Shown: positions 7,295-8,076 of the stretch, in pieces
How the letters are laid out: each line of letters opens with the position of its first letter
How positions within the stretch are numbered: position 1 is the first letter of the stretch
NCBI GenBank assembly: GCA_947454745.1
Contig: CANGMV010000039.1
Coordinates: forward strand, 1 to 8,076
Source: Bacteroidota bacterium
GTDB lineage: Bacteria; Bacteroidota; Bacteroidia; Chitinophagales; Chitinophagaceae
Reading direction: 5' to 3'
Length of the DNA: 8,076 bases
Translations under genes and position numbers: made by a program
The notes under the pieces: model-generated
The model's input: the letters and a program-made list of their open reading frames with translations, nothing else
Told to the model about the DNA's origin: nothing
Databases searched by the model: none

Positions 7295-7990
7295 CTAAAG
7301 TTTTATTGAGCTCATTCCGCCGTCGACATGTAAAATTTGTCCAGTGATCCAACTAGATTTAGGAGATAATAAAAAGCAAGTCATTTCGGACATATCCTGA
7401 GCAGTGCCCACTCTCTTAAGCGGATGTCGTTGCGCATTGGCTTCTACTTTTTGTTCGCTATTTAATAAACTAGCCGCCAATGGCGTATCGGTTAAGGATG
7501 GTGCGATACAATTTACTCTTATAGTTGGAGCTAATTCGGCAGACAATGCTTTTGTCAAACCTTCAATTGCTCCCTTTGAAACTGCTACCTGTGTATGAAA
7601 ATTCAAACCCAATTGCACAGCCACTGTTGAAAATAAAACAACCGATGCATTGCCTGATGTTTTTAAAGCAGGCAAGGCTGCTTGAATAGTTTTAATAGCA
7701 CCCACTACTTGTAAATTGAAATCCTGCGTAAAATCTGTAGCTTGAATTCTTGCAAAAGGTCTAAGACTTATGGCACCAGGGCAATATACTAAGCCGTCCA
7801 AACTAGCTGGAAGAAAACTAAAATCCAACACTTCATCTAAAACATTTAATGCATGTGAAGATAAATTTGGCATGGCTTCCATGGGATGTGAATGATAAGT
7901 GGCAAATACTTGATGACCTTCATTTAACAATTGAGCAGCAATTGCTTTACCCATTCCCGAAGATGCGCCTACCACTAAATAATTTCCCAT
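7295..7990 (-). CDS. Short-chain dehydrogenase/reductase (SDR) family protein lacking the catalytic tyrosine
   Basis: This 231-residue Rossmann-fold protein has the classical SDR layout: the dinucleotide-binding GASSGMG at residues 8-14, LVYCPGAI (67-74) in place of the usual NNAG segment, helix-4 N92, K139 in the active-site helix (SKGAIEGLTKALSAELAP), then RVNCIAPSLTDTP (158-170) and a C-terminal WITGQILHVDGGM. In classical members such as FabG a serine lies 13 residues before the catalytic tyrosine of YxxxK. Here those positions are T122 and V135 (VAVSK), so the tyrosine is lost and the serine replaced, while Asn and Lys remain. I recall related SDRs with a similar VAxxK sequence, so this may mark a subfamily rather than decay; the gene is otherwise intact. 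The reaction is unknown: it may be an altered reductase or a nucleotide-binding protein without redox activity. It heads a likely two-gene unit with the GNAT gene, and its leader carries a long inverted repeat. Confidence 0.88.
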   Translation of the reverse strand: MGNYLVVGASSGMGKAIAAQLLNEGHQVFATYHSHPMEAMPNLSSHALNVLDEVLDFSFLPASLDGLVYCPGAISLRPFARIQATDFTQDFNLQVVGAIKTIQAALPALKTSGNASVVLFSTVAVQLGLNFHTQVAVSKGAIEGLTKALSAELAPTIRVNCIAPSLTDTPLAASLLNSEQKVEANAQRHPLKRVGTAQDMSEMTCFLLSPKSSWITGQILHVDGGMSSIKL

Positions 7991-8028
7991 AATGCTTTGT
8001 TTAATGTTATAATAACAAACAAGGCATT
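7991..8028 (-). repeat. 38-base interrupted inverted repeat filling the SDR leader up to the start codon
   Basis: The outer arms are 7991-8001 (AATGCTTTGTT) and 8018-8028 (AACAAGGCATT), pairing at 10 of 11 positions. Inside is a perfect 13-base palindrome, TGTTATAATAACA (8005-8017), with three extra bases (8002-8004) on one side. The repeat ends at the base next to the SDR ATG (7990). As minus-strand RNA it would form a long AU-rich hairpin touching the start codon. As DNA it looks like a dyad operator. It has no T-tract after it in either direction, so it is not an obvious terminator. Confidence 0.5.
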
Positions 8029-8040
8029 AAAAAGTTCGGA

Positions 8041-8048
8041 TAGGTTTG
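8041..8048 (+). promoter_or_regulatory. Candidate rightward promoter -7 element near the window edge
   Basis: The plus strand reads TAGGTTTG, an exact TAnnTTTG match. It would drive a gene to the right, divergent from the SDR gene and outside the window. No start codon is visible in the remaining 28 bases and no TTTG lies at the expected -33 spacing, so this is tentative. The inverted repeat at 7991-8028 ends 13 bases upstream of it, in the -33 region. Confidence 0.2.
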
Positions 8049-8076
8049 AAAATTGATTTGAAGCCGATAAAATAGA

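Noticed and set aside
1..8076. Mobile element, CRISPR array, toxin-antitoxin or phage-defence system
   Set aside because: No transposase, integrase, terminal repeats, regularly spaced repeats or paired small genes are seen; all coding space is taken by six metabolic or transport genes.

Overview
The window is AT-rich DNA from a member of the Bacteroidota, most likely a Chitinophagales/Sphingobacteriia-type environmental bacterium. The evidence is a SusC/RagA-style outer-membrane receptor with an N-terminal carboxypeptidase-regulatory-like domain, leaders without Shine-Dalgarno sequences but rich in A, and copies of the Bacteroidota promoter -7 motif TAnnTTTG upstream of genes. The genus cannot be fixed from this sequence. 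All six recognisable genes lie on the minus strand, so transcription runs from right to left. I see no tRNA, rRNA, CRISPR array, insertion sequence or integrase.

Right part (6740-8076): a short-chain dehydrogenase/reductase (SDR) gene is followed after 12 bases by a GNAT acetyltransferase gene, probably one transcription unit. The SDR lacks the catalytic tyrosine. A 38-base inverted repeat fills its leader and ends directly at the start codon. A plus-strand TAnnTTTG motif at the right edge hints at a divergent gene outside the window.

Middle (4175-6655): a TonB-dependent-receptor-like outer-membrane beta-barrel protein, with its own candidate promoter at 6676-6683. Its substrate is unknown.

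Left part (1-4012): a three-gene CzcCBA-type heavy-metal RND efflux operon, in the order outer-membrane channel (czcC), periplasmic adaptor lipoprotein (czcB), inner-membrane proton-driven pump (czcA). The pump is cut by the window edge after 519 codons. Together these would form a tripartite pump exporting divalent metal cations across both membranes. No metalloregulator gene is visible.

The most interesting stretch is the 162-base gap between the receptor and czcC. It contains a terminator-like hairpin with a T-tract only 15 bases upstream of czcC. It also contains a longer imperfect inverted repeat whose pairing would exclude that hairpin and whose spacer holds a TAnnTTTG motif. The gap could be an RNA attenuator for the efflux operon or a dyad operator around its promoter. 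Both readings are hypotheses.
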